64,000 bases of DNA from Coniferiporia sulphurascens (GCA_002794785.1 NBBA01000018.1:124001-188000), one strand, 5' to 3'; counted from the first letter of the stretch, positions 45,259 to 57,291 are shown. Notes: generated by a model not told the origin, from the letters alone. Translations and numbers: made by a program.

Positions 45259-45506
45259 CCTAACTACATAACAACAGAGGCACCCATCATTGCGCATTGC
45301 ACAAAACTGGGCGGGGGCTCTGCTCCCCATAGGGTGCCAAAGTGTGAAGAGCCCCTATTTAGTAAGAAACACGCAAGAAGGAGGGATACATATTGCTATG
45401 AACAAACCAAGCAGGTGAGGGCAGGTTAAAATAAGAAGCTTAGAACTGTAAAGGGAGGGTGAGAGTGCCGGCCGAGATGTATCACAGGGAATTTGAAGGG
45501 CAAACA

Positions 45507-47926
45507 CTAAACCGAGGGAAAGGGAGGGAGCATACCTGATAGCTCCAAGAGGGCTGGGTCTGAGTCCCGAGTTTGGGGTCCGAGCATATGATGCATGTAG
45601 TCCCATAGGAGGTCCAAGTCCATATCTTCGTCGGTTGGGTAGCCATCTATGTCCATTGCTGCATAAGACAGTCGAATGGCGCCAGCGGTGCGGTCAGAAA
45701 GGCAGTTAAGGTGCCCTGTTAGCTTTAGCCATTGGCGCAAAACCGGGAGGCGGTTTTCATCAGCCCACTCTGAGTGGTGGACTGGGAGAGGGTCCTGAGG
45801 TGGCCATACGCACTGTATCCAAGAGTGGAATGTGCTGCAGCCGCCTAGGATGTGGGCGGTTGACTGCGCGGGCCAGGGGGGGTGGTTGTGCCACCTGCAA
45901 TGCGAAATCAAGCCATGCCTGTGCCAGTAGGCCGAGTCAAAACTCAGCCAGTAACCCCCATAGGGACCGGCGCAACAGAAGACCTGTGCGACTGCAGATG
46001 GCTCGTTGCGTGGGTGGTCAACTGAATGCATGAGCAGCTTCCGAGGTCGGCATGAGGGGAGGCCGTGGACTGCTAAGTACTTGTCGGCGGTTGAGGCAAG
46101 GGGGCGGGCTAGCGAGAATGTCCATCGCTCCATGAGGGTGCGAACAGCAACCTCTTTTAGTGCGGAGGTGGAAGGTTTGAGGTCGGATGGGGGGAGCTCT
46201 GTAGCAAGCTTCGCTTCCATGTCAGCCCATTAATTCCCTGGGATGTCCGAGTGGCCAGGGCACCATACGAAATGGACGGTGAGCTGGGGGTATGAGTCCA
46301 GCAGAGTCTCCACACCCGCTTTCCAGATGTGGAGGAGGTGGGCGCCCGGGGCGGCAGCCCAGGTATGGAAAAGGTGGAGGGCAGTCAGCAAATCGGACAA
46401 GAAGAAGATGTCTGATGCGACACGCAGTTGTGCCAGGAGGCAGTGTGCTACCCAGCCCGGTGCTGTGGCGAGGGAGAACTCCTCGGCATCTGTGGCTGTG
46501 GCGCAGGTGGGGGATTCCAGTCGGCGGGACAGGAGTCGGGTGTGTCCAAGCATGGCACAGATGGCTGAACCCGACTTATTGTCAATGCAGGAGCCGTCTG
46601 TGAACACCTGTATGTGTGGGGTACAGCCGAGTTGGCATGCGGCAGCTATGAAAGCTTTCCGGGTGTCGGTGCTAACTGGGGTGACAGGGGTGGTGAAGCA
46701 GATGCGGCCTTGTGTGAAGGCCAGAGGATCCATCCATGGGGGATGCATGTATGCAGGGACCTGTTGAACCCAGGGGGCTTGGACCTGCAAAGAAAGTGAG
46801 AAAGGTCTATTAGTTACATTTTTAAAAAGTTTTCAGCCAATAGAGTGGGGGGTGCGCCAGAGGCGAAGGGAGTGGGTAGTCTTTATATATTCAAAATAGA
46901 AAGAGAGAGGGGGAACAGAGCAAAGGAAATTAGTGGAATGGGGGGAGGCACCTTTGTAGACACCCAGAATCCAGCAGCAGGCTGTATTTTGGATGGCCTG
47001 GAGGCGGTTTACCAGAGTTTTTTGGCGATGGCCATGGCACCAAACCAGCGCGCCCCAGGACAGGACAGAGCGGACGCAGGAGGTGTATAGTCGACGAAGG
47101 AGAAGGGCCGAGATGCTGTGTTGGGTGTTCCCTAAGATGTGGAGTGCGGCAAGGGTGGAGAGCCCCTTGGAGTGCATGCACTCTATGTGGGGCTTGAAGG
47201 AGAGGCCTGGATCCCACCATATCCCCAGCCACCTAAGTGGGATTGAGGGGTGGATCAGGGTGTTGGGGTCAACCTGGATGCCAGCAGTGTCCCAGCCATT
47301 ATAGCCAGTGCGTCACCTAGGGGGGTGGAAGTGGAGACACTCCGTCTTGGCGGCTTCGATGTTGAGACTGATGGTGCCGAAGAGGGTGTCGAGTTGTTGG
47401 TAGGCACGGGCGAGGGCACGGCAGTTGGATGCCACTGAGGGTCCTACACAGATTAGTAGATGGTCATCAATGTATGCTAGGGCAGTGGTGCTGGCTTGGT
47501 GAAAGCACCGGAGGACCACCCCCATGAATATGGTTGACAGGATGGGGGAGACCAGCGATCCTTGGGGAGTGCCGAAGTCGGGTTTTGGGGCGGTGGGGAG
47601 GGTGGTGCCGTCGAAAGCAACGGCGACCTGCCAGTCTGTCATGAAAGACAAGCACCAGTTGGCCAAATCAGGTGCACAACCGAGGTCTAACAGTTGTCAG
47701 TGGAGGAGTTGAGGGTGCACTGAGTCGAAGAAGCCCTGAATGTCGACTGCAAGGACCGAACAGACAAGGCCCTCTGAGTGGGCACATTCCGCAATCTGTA
47801 GGAGGTGTTGGGCAGCGTCATAGACCGAATGGCCTTGACGCCCCCCATATTGGTTAGGTGGCAACCAGTCCCGTGTGTTAGCGAGGTACTGGAGCCGGTT
47901 AGCTATTATCTTCTCAAGGAGTTTCC
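45507..47926 (-). pseudogene. L12 ORF2, RT C-terminal half and RNase H
   Basis: From KIIANRLQYLANTRDW to LPPFPSV at 45507. RT active site YIDD intact (AYIDDHLLICVG). RNase H has FTDGSCIDNKSGSAIC, TDAEEFSLATA, FLSDLLTALHL and CPGHSDIPGN followed by a TAA at the Glu of NEWAD (one of the few non-CpG stops). Another stop, TGA, follows VHPQLLH. The Cys/His C-terminus (CCAGPYGGYWLSFDSAY, HCRWHNHPPW) is complete. Confidence 0.83.
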
Positions 47927-49401
47927 TGTTAGGAATTGATGAATAAGCTTGCTTACAAGCTTAGACAATGATACCAGTGACTACCAATACAGGAAGGGAC
48001 TCCCACAGAGACTATCCAGCGATCATTCAACATGGGGACGGAACTAACTAGAAAACCAGGACTTCTTGGGAACATCAGGCCAATCACGATGCTCAAGCGA
48101 CTGCTAAAGACTCTTGACCCGTCAATACTCTGCCACTGATGCCGGACCACATACAATCAATCATGGGAAGCATTTAACACAGTAATAACCAAATGCTTTT
48201 ACATGGCAGGGTACACAAACTGCCAGGTAACTACAGATCACGCTGTAGACCCTATAGGCGATGGCACGGAGGTCAGGGTAACACACACGATACAAATGTA
48301 CATCTTCGATGTACAGGAGTTTTTGCACAACATCCATGTCCAGATGATAGTGAACCCGCACATACATGACAAGGAATGTGACCTATGAGTGGTCTCAGGA
48401 TCCTTCCCACACAGGATGTTGCAGGATAACACATTCCTAGCTAACGCTCACTGATTACGCGCAAAGGTAATCACCCTCTTCGAGAATCTATCAGCAAAGG
48501 GATCGACGACCGCCGATCAACAGATCGGCAATGTTAATCTTTACGTGATAACACTATGGTTATCAAATGGATCACCCCTGGCGCCACCTCCAGGATACAC
48601 ATGATGTATCACTAGGATAAACCACATTAACGAACCACTGGACAATGTGATCGACGACAGGACACCAACCGAAAGGTACCCGCCTATGGACCTTTAGCCA
48701 ATATCGCATTACGTGATTAAGCCACACTCGGCAGGAACCGAAGTGCTTACCGAAGCCAGCCACAAACCCTAAATGGCGAAGTGTCCAACACAACAGGATA
48801 ACATGGAAGAACCAGTACAGGAGGCCAATGAGACAAGTCAACAACTTACCAATCATCAAGCTGTTAGGCAGCATCTCAACAAGAAGCCACTGGCACATAA
48901 GACTACAGGGTAGCGTGCAGAACAGTGGGGCAATGCGCACAGCCTAAGCATCATGGTGAAGTCATTATGACACCTATGACTTCACTATGAGCTCAGTGGA
49001 GCCTAGTGGAGCATAATGGAGCACATGACATGCAGTGGAGCTCAGTGGAGCACCAATGGCCAATTGTAGATAGTTATTTCTCATATGATCCTCTAATGAG
49101 GTCATTTGCACTGGTACACAGCTCCAAGTCAGTGGAGCTTATGACAACACTGTGAGGCGTCATAGCTCCAACTGCAGAGCCTTGTGGAGTGTCTGCTTTC
49201 AAGCGGAGCTTCTTCTTCATGTATATAAGGAGGGCCTAGACCAGCCTAGACCCCCAGTTTAATTCACCTTCTCAATTCTCTCAGACTTCTCCTGAGCGAA
49301 GTACCAACATCTACCAACTTATTCTTGACTCAATCACACACCTCAACTCTATCTCGACTACTTGTTCCATTGGCTAACCATGGTTACCCTTGGTCCTAAC
49401 A
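47927..49401. mobile_element. Large solo LTR (1475 bp) with 5-bp TSD
   Basis: Begins TGTTAGGA and ends TCCTAACA (8-bp perfect inverted ends), flanked by TTTCC at 47922-47926 and 49402-49406; removing it restores the L12 RT frame region. No coding frame of note and no internal direct copy, so it is not a complete element. A TATA box GTATATAAGG lies at 49221-49230, 180 bp before the end, which fits a long U3, short R and U5 on the plus strand. GTGGAGC-type motifs recur at 48996-49052 and 49130-49200. Not homologous to the chromovirus LTR: a separate family. Confidence 0.85.
49221..49230 (+). promoter_or_regulatory. TATA box of the large solo LTR
   Basis: GTATATAAGG in the position expected for an LTR promoter, with the transcript start predicted about 30 bp downstream. 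Confidence 0.55.
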
Positions 49402-49406
49402 TTTCC

Positions 49407-50985
49407 CTAGGGTCTCCTTGAGGGTTATGGGCTGGTATGAACACGGCGAGAAGGGGTCCTTCTTATTAGGCTTCCGTAGCATCACCACCTTTGCCGCCTG
49501 CCAGCACTCAGGGTGGTGCCCTAAGCACAGGCAGTCGTTGAAAAGTGATAGAATCTCATTGGGGTAGGCATTGACAACCCATTTCAGGGGTCGGTATCCT
49601 ATTCCCAAGAGGCCTGGAGCCGATAAGTTGGAAGTGTTGGACAGTGCCCCTGTGAGCTCCGACAGGAGTATAGGCGGGGCAGCTGGTTGGGGTGGTGGCG
49701 GCAGGAAGTTGGCCGCTGCTTGTGGTGGGGGGGGGCATGAAGAAAGTTTCGCAAAAGAGCTCACCTTTCTCTCTGTCCATCTGGGTGAAGGAGCCGTCTC
49801 GCTTTTTGAGCGAAGGGATGGGGGTTGGTCAGTTACCAAGGCCATGTTTGGCCCAGTTCCAGATATTGGAGGCGTCTGCTTCTGCTGCCTGGTCGGCATA
49901 GAACTGCCTCTTGGCTGTCCTAATGCCCCTTTTGAAGGCACGCCATGCTGCTGCGCATTGGAGGGGGGTCGTGGCCATTGAAATGGTGGATAGAAGACTC
50001 TTGCAGTGTGGTGACCACCATGGGACTTCCGTTTTCGACAGTTTTGAGAGGTGGGTGAATGGCTGAAGAGCGGCGACCATTGAGTCGATGACTGCCTTAG
50101 CTTTAGTGTCCAATGTGTGGGTGTTGAGCCCTGGTAGGCGGAAAGCTGCTTCGAGGAGGGGGAAGGCGATATTGGTCCATTTCTCCTTGTTGGCTGGGAG
50201 GAGCTGGCGGGTCTTTAGGGCTGGAGGGGGGGCCGAAATGGCAGTGACCACCTGAGGATGGCATGGTCAGACAGTGGGGAGGGGTCGGAGGTAGCCGAGT
50301 CTAGAATAGAGTCGGGGTTGACCGTGGGTGGGGCCCAGATCATGTCAATGGGGCACCAACGACAATTGCCATTGGGCTGTGAATCACAGTTGGGAAGATG
50401 GGCAGGTGCCAGGCCATGCCCATGGAAAAAGTCATTGAGGGGTTGGGCCCCCAAGTCATCTCGTCGTGGGACGGGGAATTCGGACCATGAGTGGTGGCGA
50501 CAGTTGAAGTCGCCCACCACAAGTAGAGTGGTGGCCAGTTCCGAGGGAAGTGAGAATATGAAGGACTCACCTGGGTACTGGGGGGAGGCATTCTCGTGGT
50601 CCAGGGGGTGCATGCCATAGTAGTTGCACACCCGGAGGGTGAGTTGGGCTCGGATCTCCACTGTCAGTACATCGGTACCATGGGATGCAGCACCGAGGAT
50701 TGACCATGAAGTGGGGGGGAGGGCTTGGGAGACATATGTGACTACCCTGGGACGAACCTCGGGGGGTAGCACTGGCATATAGCCTGGGATGGTGGGGACG
50801 TTGAAGACCGGGGAGCCAGTCTGGTTGGTGAGTGAAGGTTGTAGCCCTATTTGGTACCAGGGTGGTTCCTGTATAAGAATTAGGTGCAGGGGGGAAGGGT
50901 CAGTAGTAAGGACCGGGATTAGGGAATGAATCATCGCTAGTGAGCAGGCGGCGTTCCACTGCAGGATAGAGAGTGTCTCTATCAT
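49407..50985 (-). pseudogene. L12 ORF2, endonuclease and RT N-terminus
   Basis: MIETLSILQWNAACSLAMIHSL at 50985, QEPPWYQIGLQPSL, VVGDFNCRHHSWSEF, LSDHAILRWSL. A frameshift near 50215-50230 (C run in sense) moves to 50251-49829 and another to the 49941-49396 frame, which carries the proline-rich linker and RT start HHPECWQAAKVVMLRKPNKK. Interrupted by the large solo LTR within LKETLGK. Confidence 0.8.
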
Positions 50986-51057
50986 ATGTCCTCCATTTGT
51001 TCGTCAGTGGGGTCGGCATCAAGGGCCTCTATGATTTGGCGGGGCAGTGGTCGACTC

Positions 51058-53689
51058 TATGATAGCTGCCTCGCACCCTTCACCCAACTCGCCAAGCCAT
51101 CAAAAACTGAGGTCCCCTGGTGGACTCCGACATGTAAGGCTCTCCTCCAAGGGATCTCAACGGCCACCACCCCCCTTCAGCGGTCAGCAGCCCGCTGTGC
51201 ATTCAAACGTGGGGTCCGGGCGGCCAAGCGACATTTCTATGCCGATCAAGCCAACCAGGCTGATGCCTCCAACATCTGGAGCTGGGCCAAATGTGGCCTA
51301 GGCAACTGGCCTACCCCAATCCCCTCACTCAGGAAGAATGACAGCACCTTCACCCAAACGGATGACAAGAAAGGTGAGCTTTTCCACACCACTTTCTTTA
51401 CACCCCCGCCACCCCACCAAGCGGCCAATACCCTGCCGCCTCCCCCCCAACCAGCTGCCCCATGCATTCTCCTCTTGGAGCTTACAGGGGCACTGTCCGA
51501 CACCTCCAACCTGTCGGCTCTGGGCCTGTTGGGCATCAGCTACCACCCCCTGAAATGGGTGGTGGACACCTACCCCAATGAGATCCTCACTCTTTTCAAC
51601 AACTGCCTGCGCATGGGGCATCACCCCAAGTGTTGGCAGGCAGCAAAAGTTGTGATGCTTCGGAAGCCCAACAAGAAGGACCCCTTCTCGCCACGCGCAT
51701 ACTGGCCCATAACCCTCAAAGAGACCTTAGGGAAACTCCTCGAAAAGATTATCACTAACCGGCTCCAGTTCCTTGCAAACACGAGAGACTGGTTGCCACC
51801 TAACCAATATGGGGGGCATCAAGGACATTCTGTCTATGACACCGCCCAGCACCTCCTACAGATTGCAGAGCAAGCCCATGCCGAGGGCCGGGTATGCTCG
51901 GTCCTAGCGGTCGACATACAAGGCTTCTTCAACTCAGTACACCCGCAACTCCTCCACCAGCAACTGTTGGACCTCCAGTGCCCACCAAACATGGCAGACT
52001 GGTGCCTTTCTTTCATGACAGACCAGCAGGTAGCCATCGCCTTCAATGGCACCACCCTCCCAACCGCCCTGAAACCCGACCTCGGTACCCCTCAAGGGTC
52101 CCTGGTATCCCCGATCCTCTCGACTATATTCGCAGGTGTGGTCCTCTGGAAATTTCACCAAACCGGCACCACTGCCCTCGCATATGTCAACGACCACCTA
52201 CTCGTGTGCGTCGGACCGAGCGTGGCATCCAACTGCCAGCAACTATCCAACACCTACCATCTACTCAACACACACTTCGGTGCCATCGGACTCAACATCA
52301 AAGCCACCAAAACAGAGTGCCTACACTTCCACCCACCCCGACAACGCTCAGCCGCCTACATGGACTGGGACACTGCCAGGGTCTGGGTCTCCCCCACCAC
52401 ACTTATCCGACCCTCTATCCTGCTGCGATGGCTGGGAATATGGTGGGATCCCACCCTTACATTCAAGGCCCATGTGGAACATATGCATTCCAAGGGCCTA
52501 TCCACCCTCGCCGCCCTCTGCATTCTCGGCAACACAGAATGTGGAATCTCGGCCCTCCTCCTCCGTAGACTGTACACCGCCTGCGTCTGCTCTGTCCTCA
52601 CATGGGGCGTTCCGGTCTGGTATCATGGCCGACACCAAAAAACATTAGTAAGCCGCCTGCAGGCTGTGCAAAACACGGCATGCAGATGGATCCTTGGCGT
52701 CTACAAAGGCGCCTCCCCCTTCTCTACAAATTTTCTCTGTTCCCTTCCCCCTCTCTCTTACTATTTTGAATATGCTAAGACTCTCCATTCTCTGCGCCTC
52801 TGGTGCACCCTGCACTCCGTTGGTAGAAAACGATATTACAAAAGCATAACTAACCGCCCCTTTTCCACTTCTCTGCAGGTCCGGGTCCCTTGGGTTCAAC
52901 CGGTCCCTGCATACACTCATCCCCTGTGGACAGATCCTTTGGCCTTTATGAATGGCAGAGTCTCGTTCACCACTCCTATCACTCCAGTCAGCAAAGACAC
53001 CCACGACAAATTTGTGGCTGCTATGTGCTCCCTGAGCACCATTCCCCACCTCCAGGTTTTCACCAATGGCTTGTGCATGGGTGTGAAGTCTGGATCAGCC
53101 ATTTGCGCCATGATGGGCCTTACTCGCCTCAACTCATGCCGGCTGGCCTCCCCCACATGCGCAACAGCCACGGATGCAGAGATTTTCTCTCTCACATCTG
53201 CACCAAGTTGGGCCGCACACCACCTATGGGAGCTATTGCCTGTTGCATCTGACATCTTCTTTCTGTCGGATTTGCTGATGGCACTCCACCTGATCTGCAC
53301 ATGGGCGCCAGTTCCAGGTGCACATCTCCTCAACCAATGGAAGGCAGGGGTCCAGACTCTATTGGACTCATACCCGGATCTCTCCATTCATTTCGTTTGG
53401 TGCCCGGGTCACTCCGACATCCCCGGGAATGAATGGGCAGACTGTGAGGCAAAGTTCGCAATGAACCTACCCCCGTCCTCCCTTGCGCCCTCCACCTCTG
53501 CACTGAAAGAGGCTGCCGTCAACACCCTCATGGAATGATGGTCCCTCGCACTCGCCTGCCCACTGGCCTCAACAGCCGACAAATACTTGGCTGTCAATGG
53601 TATCCCCTCTCACCATCCCCAAAAGATCATCACACAGTCAGTGGACCACCCCCGCCAGGAGCTCTCTGCAGTGGCCCAGGTTCTAGTAC
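51058..53689 (+). mobile_element. L11 (part 2): RT and RNase H
   Basis: Resumes after L12 with DSMIAA... and runs to AGTGGCCCAGGTTCT (53675-53689), where L13 is inserted. The partner TSD is at 54587-54601. Confidence 0.88.
51058..53689 (+). pseudogene. L11 ORF2, RT-RNase H part
   Basis: About 825 codons open to TGA 53536-53538, then open again to the L13 junction. RT: HHPKCWQAAKVVMLRKPNKK, LPPNQYGGHQGHSVYD, LAVDIQGFFNSVHPQLL (D to N), PDLGTPQGSLVSP, active site YVND. RNase H: FTNGLCMGVKSG (first catalytic Asp is Asn), TDAEIFSLTS, FLSDLLMALHL, CPGHSDIPGNEWADCEAK. After the TGA come KYLAVNGIPSHHPQK and QSVDHPRQELSAVAQVL. The D-to-N changes at several metal-binding positions are all G-to-A at CpG contexts, so the copy was mutated after insertion. 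Confidence 0.85.
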
Positions 53690-54262
53690 CTCGCTGTTAA
53701 TGGGGCCCCCTCCCGCCGACCTTGAAAGCTGTTAACACAATCGGTCGACCACCCACATAAAGAGCTCTCGGTGGTCGCCCAGATCCTCTGCCATGCTGGT
53801 CCCTATGGGGGCTACTGGCTGAGCTTTGACTCAGTCTACTGACACAGGCATGGTCTGATTTCGCACTGCCAATGGCACAACCACCCCCCCTGGCCCGCTC
53901 AATCCACTGCCCACATCATGGGGAGTTGCCGTACTTTCCGGCCATGGATCCATAAGGTCTGGCCCCCCCATGACCCTCTTCCGACCCACCACACTGAGTG
54001 GGCCGATGAAAACCGCCTTCAGGCCCTGCGTCGCTGGCTTAAGCTGACAGGACACATGAACTGCCTCTCTGACCACACCTCCACCACCATCCACTTGGCC
54101 TTCGCCACAATGGAGTTGGAGGGACACCCGACCAACAAAGATATGGACTTGGACCTCCTCCGGGATTACATGAGTCGTATGCTTGGATACCGTTCCCAGG
54201 ACCCGGACCCGGCTCTCTTGGAGCTTTCAGGTGCGCTTCCTCCCTTTCCCTCCACCCTGTGA
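53690..54262 (+). pseudogene. L13 ORF2 C-terminus
   Basis: CHAGPYGGYWLSFDSVY followed by TGA, HCQWHNHPPWPAQSTAHIM, FRPWIHKVWPPHDPLP, WADENRLQALRRWLKL, DMDLDLLRDYMSRMLG, DPALLELSGALPPFPSTL. Truncated at the 5' end; never a gene. Confidence 0.8.
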
Positions 54263-54505
54263 TCGCCTTTTGGACTCTCCTGTGTATGTCCTGGCTGGCG
54301 CTCTCGCCCTCCCTTTCCAATTCTAAGTTACCCCTGGTACCTGCCCTCACCTGCTTGGTTTTGTTGTAGCGATATGTATTCCTCTCCCTTTCTTCTCCTT
54401 TACTAATAGGGACCCTTCCCACCTTGGCACCCTTTGGGGAGCAGGGTCCCTGCCCAGTTTCATGTGTTGTGTGATGACGGGCGCCTCTGTTGTTATGTAG
54501 TTAGG

Positions 54506-54524
54506 GCCCCCCCTTCAGGGGGGC
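54506..54524 (+). other. LINE 3' UTR hairpin (L13)
   Basis: Family hairpin with a TTCA loop, followed by nine or ten AAT units in the tail. Confidence 0.63.
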
Positions 54525-54549
54525 AGCTTGTAATTATGTAATACTGCAG

Positions 54550-54585
<36 letters not shown>

Positions 54586-54601
54586 GTGGCCCAGGTTCTC
54601 T

Positions 54602-54727
54602 GTCATGCCAGTCCCTATGGGGGCTACTGGTTGAGCTTTGACTTAGCCTACCAGCACCGACATGGCCTGATTTCACACTGCAGATGGCACAACCATCCCC
54701 CTTGGCTGGCCCAGTCAACCGCTCATG
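54602..54727 (+). pseudogene. L11 (part 3): Cys/His region
   Basis: CHASPYGGYWLSFDLAYQHRHGLISHC then HNHPPWLAQSTAHA, cut by L14 at 54728. The 3' end and tail of L11 are not in the window to the right of this point. Confidence 0.78.
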
Positions 54728-55992
54728 CATCCTTCTTGTCCTCTTACCACCACCATCTCGGTTTTGCAACTGGGGTTGGCTGGGGGAAGTTGCAGCTACC
54801 TGACCTTGTCTGGACTCTCTGGGACTGGGCATCGTATGAGAGAAGGTTCCAACTCACCCTGGTGTGCCGGGGTTGGTCGTCAGTCGCCGTAACGTGGCGG
54901 GGAACAGGCATGGAGCTTGCCAGCGGTCTTGGCAACCCGTTGAAAATGTTGCTTCTGGTTGGATTCTCAGTGAGCTTGCATCCTTCTGGCATCTGCGCTG
55001 CTCTCTCGGGGTGGCGTGCTCGTTGGGCCTGCATTGTATGTGGGCTCGGTGGGGGGGGACATGACGTTAACGTCCTCACAGGGGGGGGGGAAACCCCCTG
55101 CCTCACAGCGGGCGACTTCGGCCGGGAGATCTTGGTTCAGGGCAACTTGGATCGTGCCTTCAGGTGCTGAGCAATGCCCTCCTGGGTACCTCGGGGCCTG
55201 TGTTGTCCATGGCATGACAAATCAAAAACTGCCCCCCCAAATTCCTGAAAGGGTCTCTGATGATGGCACCTTGTGCTAAAAGGAGATAGGGGGCTCATAA
55301 CACATGGCATGGTGGTAAGAACCACCCGACACTGAAAGGCGACAGGGCACCATGGGCCTCTTGGGTGGGTTGGACCCCCTTGAGGTGGTTAGTATCCCTT
55401 ACTCCCTGGGATGGATTTGCCACCGGGGTCAGGTATGTGAGATGGAGATCCTGGTACGATCGCAGATCCAGAAGCGGGGCTGGGGGTTGACTGGGCGCTT
55501 GTCCCATGACCTTGGTGCCTGAGTATTCCAGCTATAATGGCTGTTTCTGAAGTGTGTGCCAGGGCATGGGAAAGGGCCTGCATGGAGCATGTGTCGGCAT
55601 CCCAGCATGCTGAAGTGTAGTGTCTCGGGCCATAGCACTGTGGGATAGTCCCCCATAGTGGCTCCAGAGGACTAAATCCTCCATTGGTTCATGTGGGGGT
55701 AATTCCCACTACAGGCTTAAGTTGATTCCCAGAAGCGCAGCGGTACTCTACAGGACCTCTATGGTCGGGGAGGGAATGTGTAGGGTAGGGGGGTCATTCC
55801 ATATGGGTGGAGTAGTGCCTATGGCGCTGCGACCTTCACCCGGGGTGGCCTCCTGGCGTGGCACGCCCTACCCTAGTGCTCCAATATAGCGCCCATATGT
55901 TGTAGAGGACAGCGGGAGCAGTTTCAGTCGGCTGCATATCCCGAGGAAGGTACACATGTTGTCTGAGTCCCGCAAGGGCGCTCTTAATTCTG
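54728..55992 (+). mobile_element. L14: 5' segment related to L1
   Basis: Starts CATCCTTCTTGTCCTCTTACC, as L1 does. About the first 560 bp align with L1 (1-597, reversed), ending around GGGTCTCTGATGA and GGAGATAG. The remaining 700 bp (55290-55992) has no partner in the window. I see no convincing long frame there: a 64-codon minus frame (55389-55583) rich in Ala/Ser/Pro may be an ORF1-like remnant, but this is not supported further. At 55993 it abuts the RT end of L15 directly. It may be a separate element or the 5' part of a chimeric L14-L15 unit. Confidence 0.5.
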
Positions 55993-57049
55993 GTCTGCAG
56001 GCTGTGCAAAACACAGCATGTAGATGGATCCTTGGAGTCTACAAAGGCGCCTCCCCCTTCTCTACAAATTTTCTCTGTTCCCTTCCCCCACTTTCTTATT
56101 ATTTTGAATATGCTAAGACCCTCCATTCCCTGTGTCTCTGGCACACCCCGCACTCTATAGGTAGAAAATGATATTATAAAAGCGTAACTAACTGTCCCTT
56201 CTCCACTTCTCTGCAGGTCCAGGTTCCTCGGGTTCAACCAGTTCCTGCATACACTCATCCCCTGTGGACGGATCCTCTGGCATTTATGAATGGAAGAGTC
56301 TTGTTTGCCACTCCTATCACTCTGGTCAGCGAGGACACCCGCAAAGAATTTGTGGGCACCACACACTCCCTGAGCACCCTCCACCTCAGCACTGAAAGAG
56401 GCCGCCATCAACACACTCATGGAGTGTTGGTCCCTCTCACTCACCCGCCCCCTCGCCTTGACAGCCAACAAATACCTAGCTGTCAACGGGGTCCCCTCCC
56501 ACCATCCCCAAAAGATCATCACGCAGTCGGTGGACCACCCTTGCCGGGAGCTATCAGCAGTCACCCAGGTTCTCTGTCGTGCTGGTCCCTATGGGGGCTA
56601 CTGGCTGAGCTTTGACTCAGCCTACTGGCACAGACATGGCCTGATCTTGCACTGCAGATGGCACAACCACCCCCCCTGGCCGGCCCAGTCGACCGCTCAC
56701 ATTTTGGGCAGTTGTTGCACATTCTGACCCTGGATTTGCAAGGTCTGGCCCCCCCTGCAACCCACTTCCAACCCACCACACCGAGTGGGCTGACGAAAAC
56801 CATCTCCAGGTTTTTCCCTGCTGGCTGAAGCTGACGGGGCATCTTAACTGCCTTTCTGACCATACCTCAGCCACCATCTGCCTGGCCTTTGCTGTGATGG
56901 AGCTGGAGGGACACCCAACCAATGAAGATATGGACTTGGACCTCCTCAGGGAATACATGAGTCATATGCTTGGAACCCGTTCCCAGGACCCAGACCTGGC
57001 TCTCTTGGAGCTTTCAGGTGTGCTTCCTCCCTTTTCCTCTGATCTATGA
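55993..57049 (+). pseudogene. L15 ORF2 C-terminus with RNase H core deleted
   Basis: RT end (NTACRWILGVYKGASPFSTNF), linker, then a jump from THSLSTL straight to the STSALKE-type sequence: about 480 bp carrying FTDGS, the catalytic Glu and both later Asp residues are missing. The join lies at short direct repeats of CACCCTCC-CACCTC. After it the frame differs, with WSLSLTRPLALTANKYLAV in the 56419 frame. Cys/His region present up to a stop after GSCCTF. Cannot have RNase H activity. Confidence 0.8.
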
Positions 57050-57291
57050 CCGCCTTTTGGACTCCCCCCATATGTCCTGGCTGGCACTCTCACCCTCCCT
57101 TCCCTATTCTAAGCTACCCCTTTTGCCTGATGTCGTCTGTTTGGCTTGGCTGTAGTGAAATGTACTCCTCCCTCTTTCCACACTTTTACTAATAGGGGCT
57201 CTTCACACCTTGGCACCCTTTGGGGAGCAGGGCCCCTGCCCAGTTTCATGCATTGTGTGATGACGGGCACCTCTGTTGTTATGTAGTTAGG

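Larger units (their letters stand above)
45186..51042 (-). mobile_element. L12: LINE inserted in L11, 5'-truncated in ORF1
   Basis: Tail (T-run) at 45186, hairpin, RNase H, RT, endonuclease, ORF2 start at 50985 (MIETLSILQW), and a 50-bp remnant of the ORF1 end. 15-bp TSD GGCAGTGGTC(A/G)ACTC (45171-45185, 51043-51057), the single mismatch being a CpG change. Closest to L3/L7. A 1475-bp solo LTR (47927-49401) was later inserted in its RT, so L12 is LINE sequence at 45186-47926 and 49407-51042. Confidence 0.9.
53690..54586 (+). mobile_element. L13: short 5'-truncated LINE with 15-bp TSD
   Basis: 897 bp: begins inside the RNase H C-terminal part (the YLAVNGAPS region, with TAA), passes through the Cys/His domain and the ORF2 end (stop 54260-54262), 3' UTR, hairpin and an (AAT)n tail to 54586. 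TSD AGTGGCCCAGGTTCT at 53675-53689 and 54587-54601, perfect. Because it landed close to its own homologous position in L11, it makes an apparent partial tandem duplication of the RNase H end. Confidence 0.88.

Noticed and set aside
47927..49401. A complete LTR retrotransposon or a DNA transposon
   Set aside because: No internal direct repeat, no coding frame, and the inverted ends are only 8 bp. The TATA position fits a single LTR.
53579..53800. A local tandem duplication inside the L11 RNase H
   Set aside because: Explained by the L13 insertion with its perfect 15-bp TSD and 3' tail.
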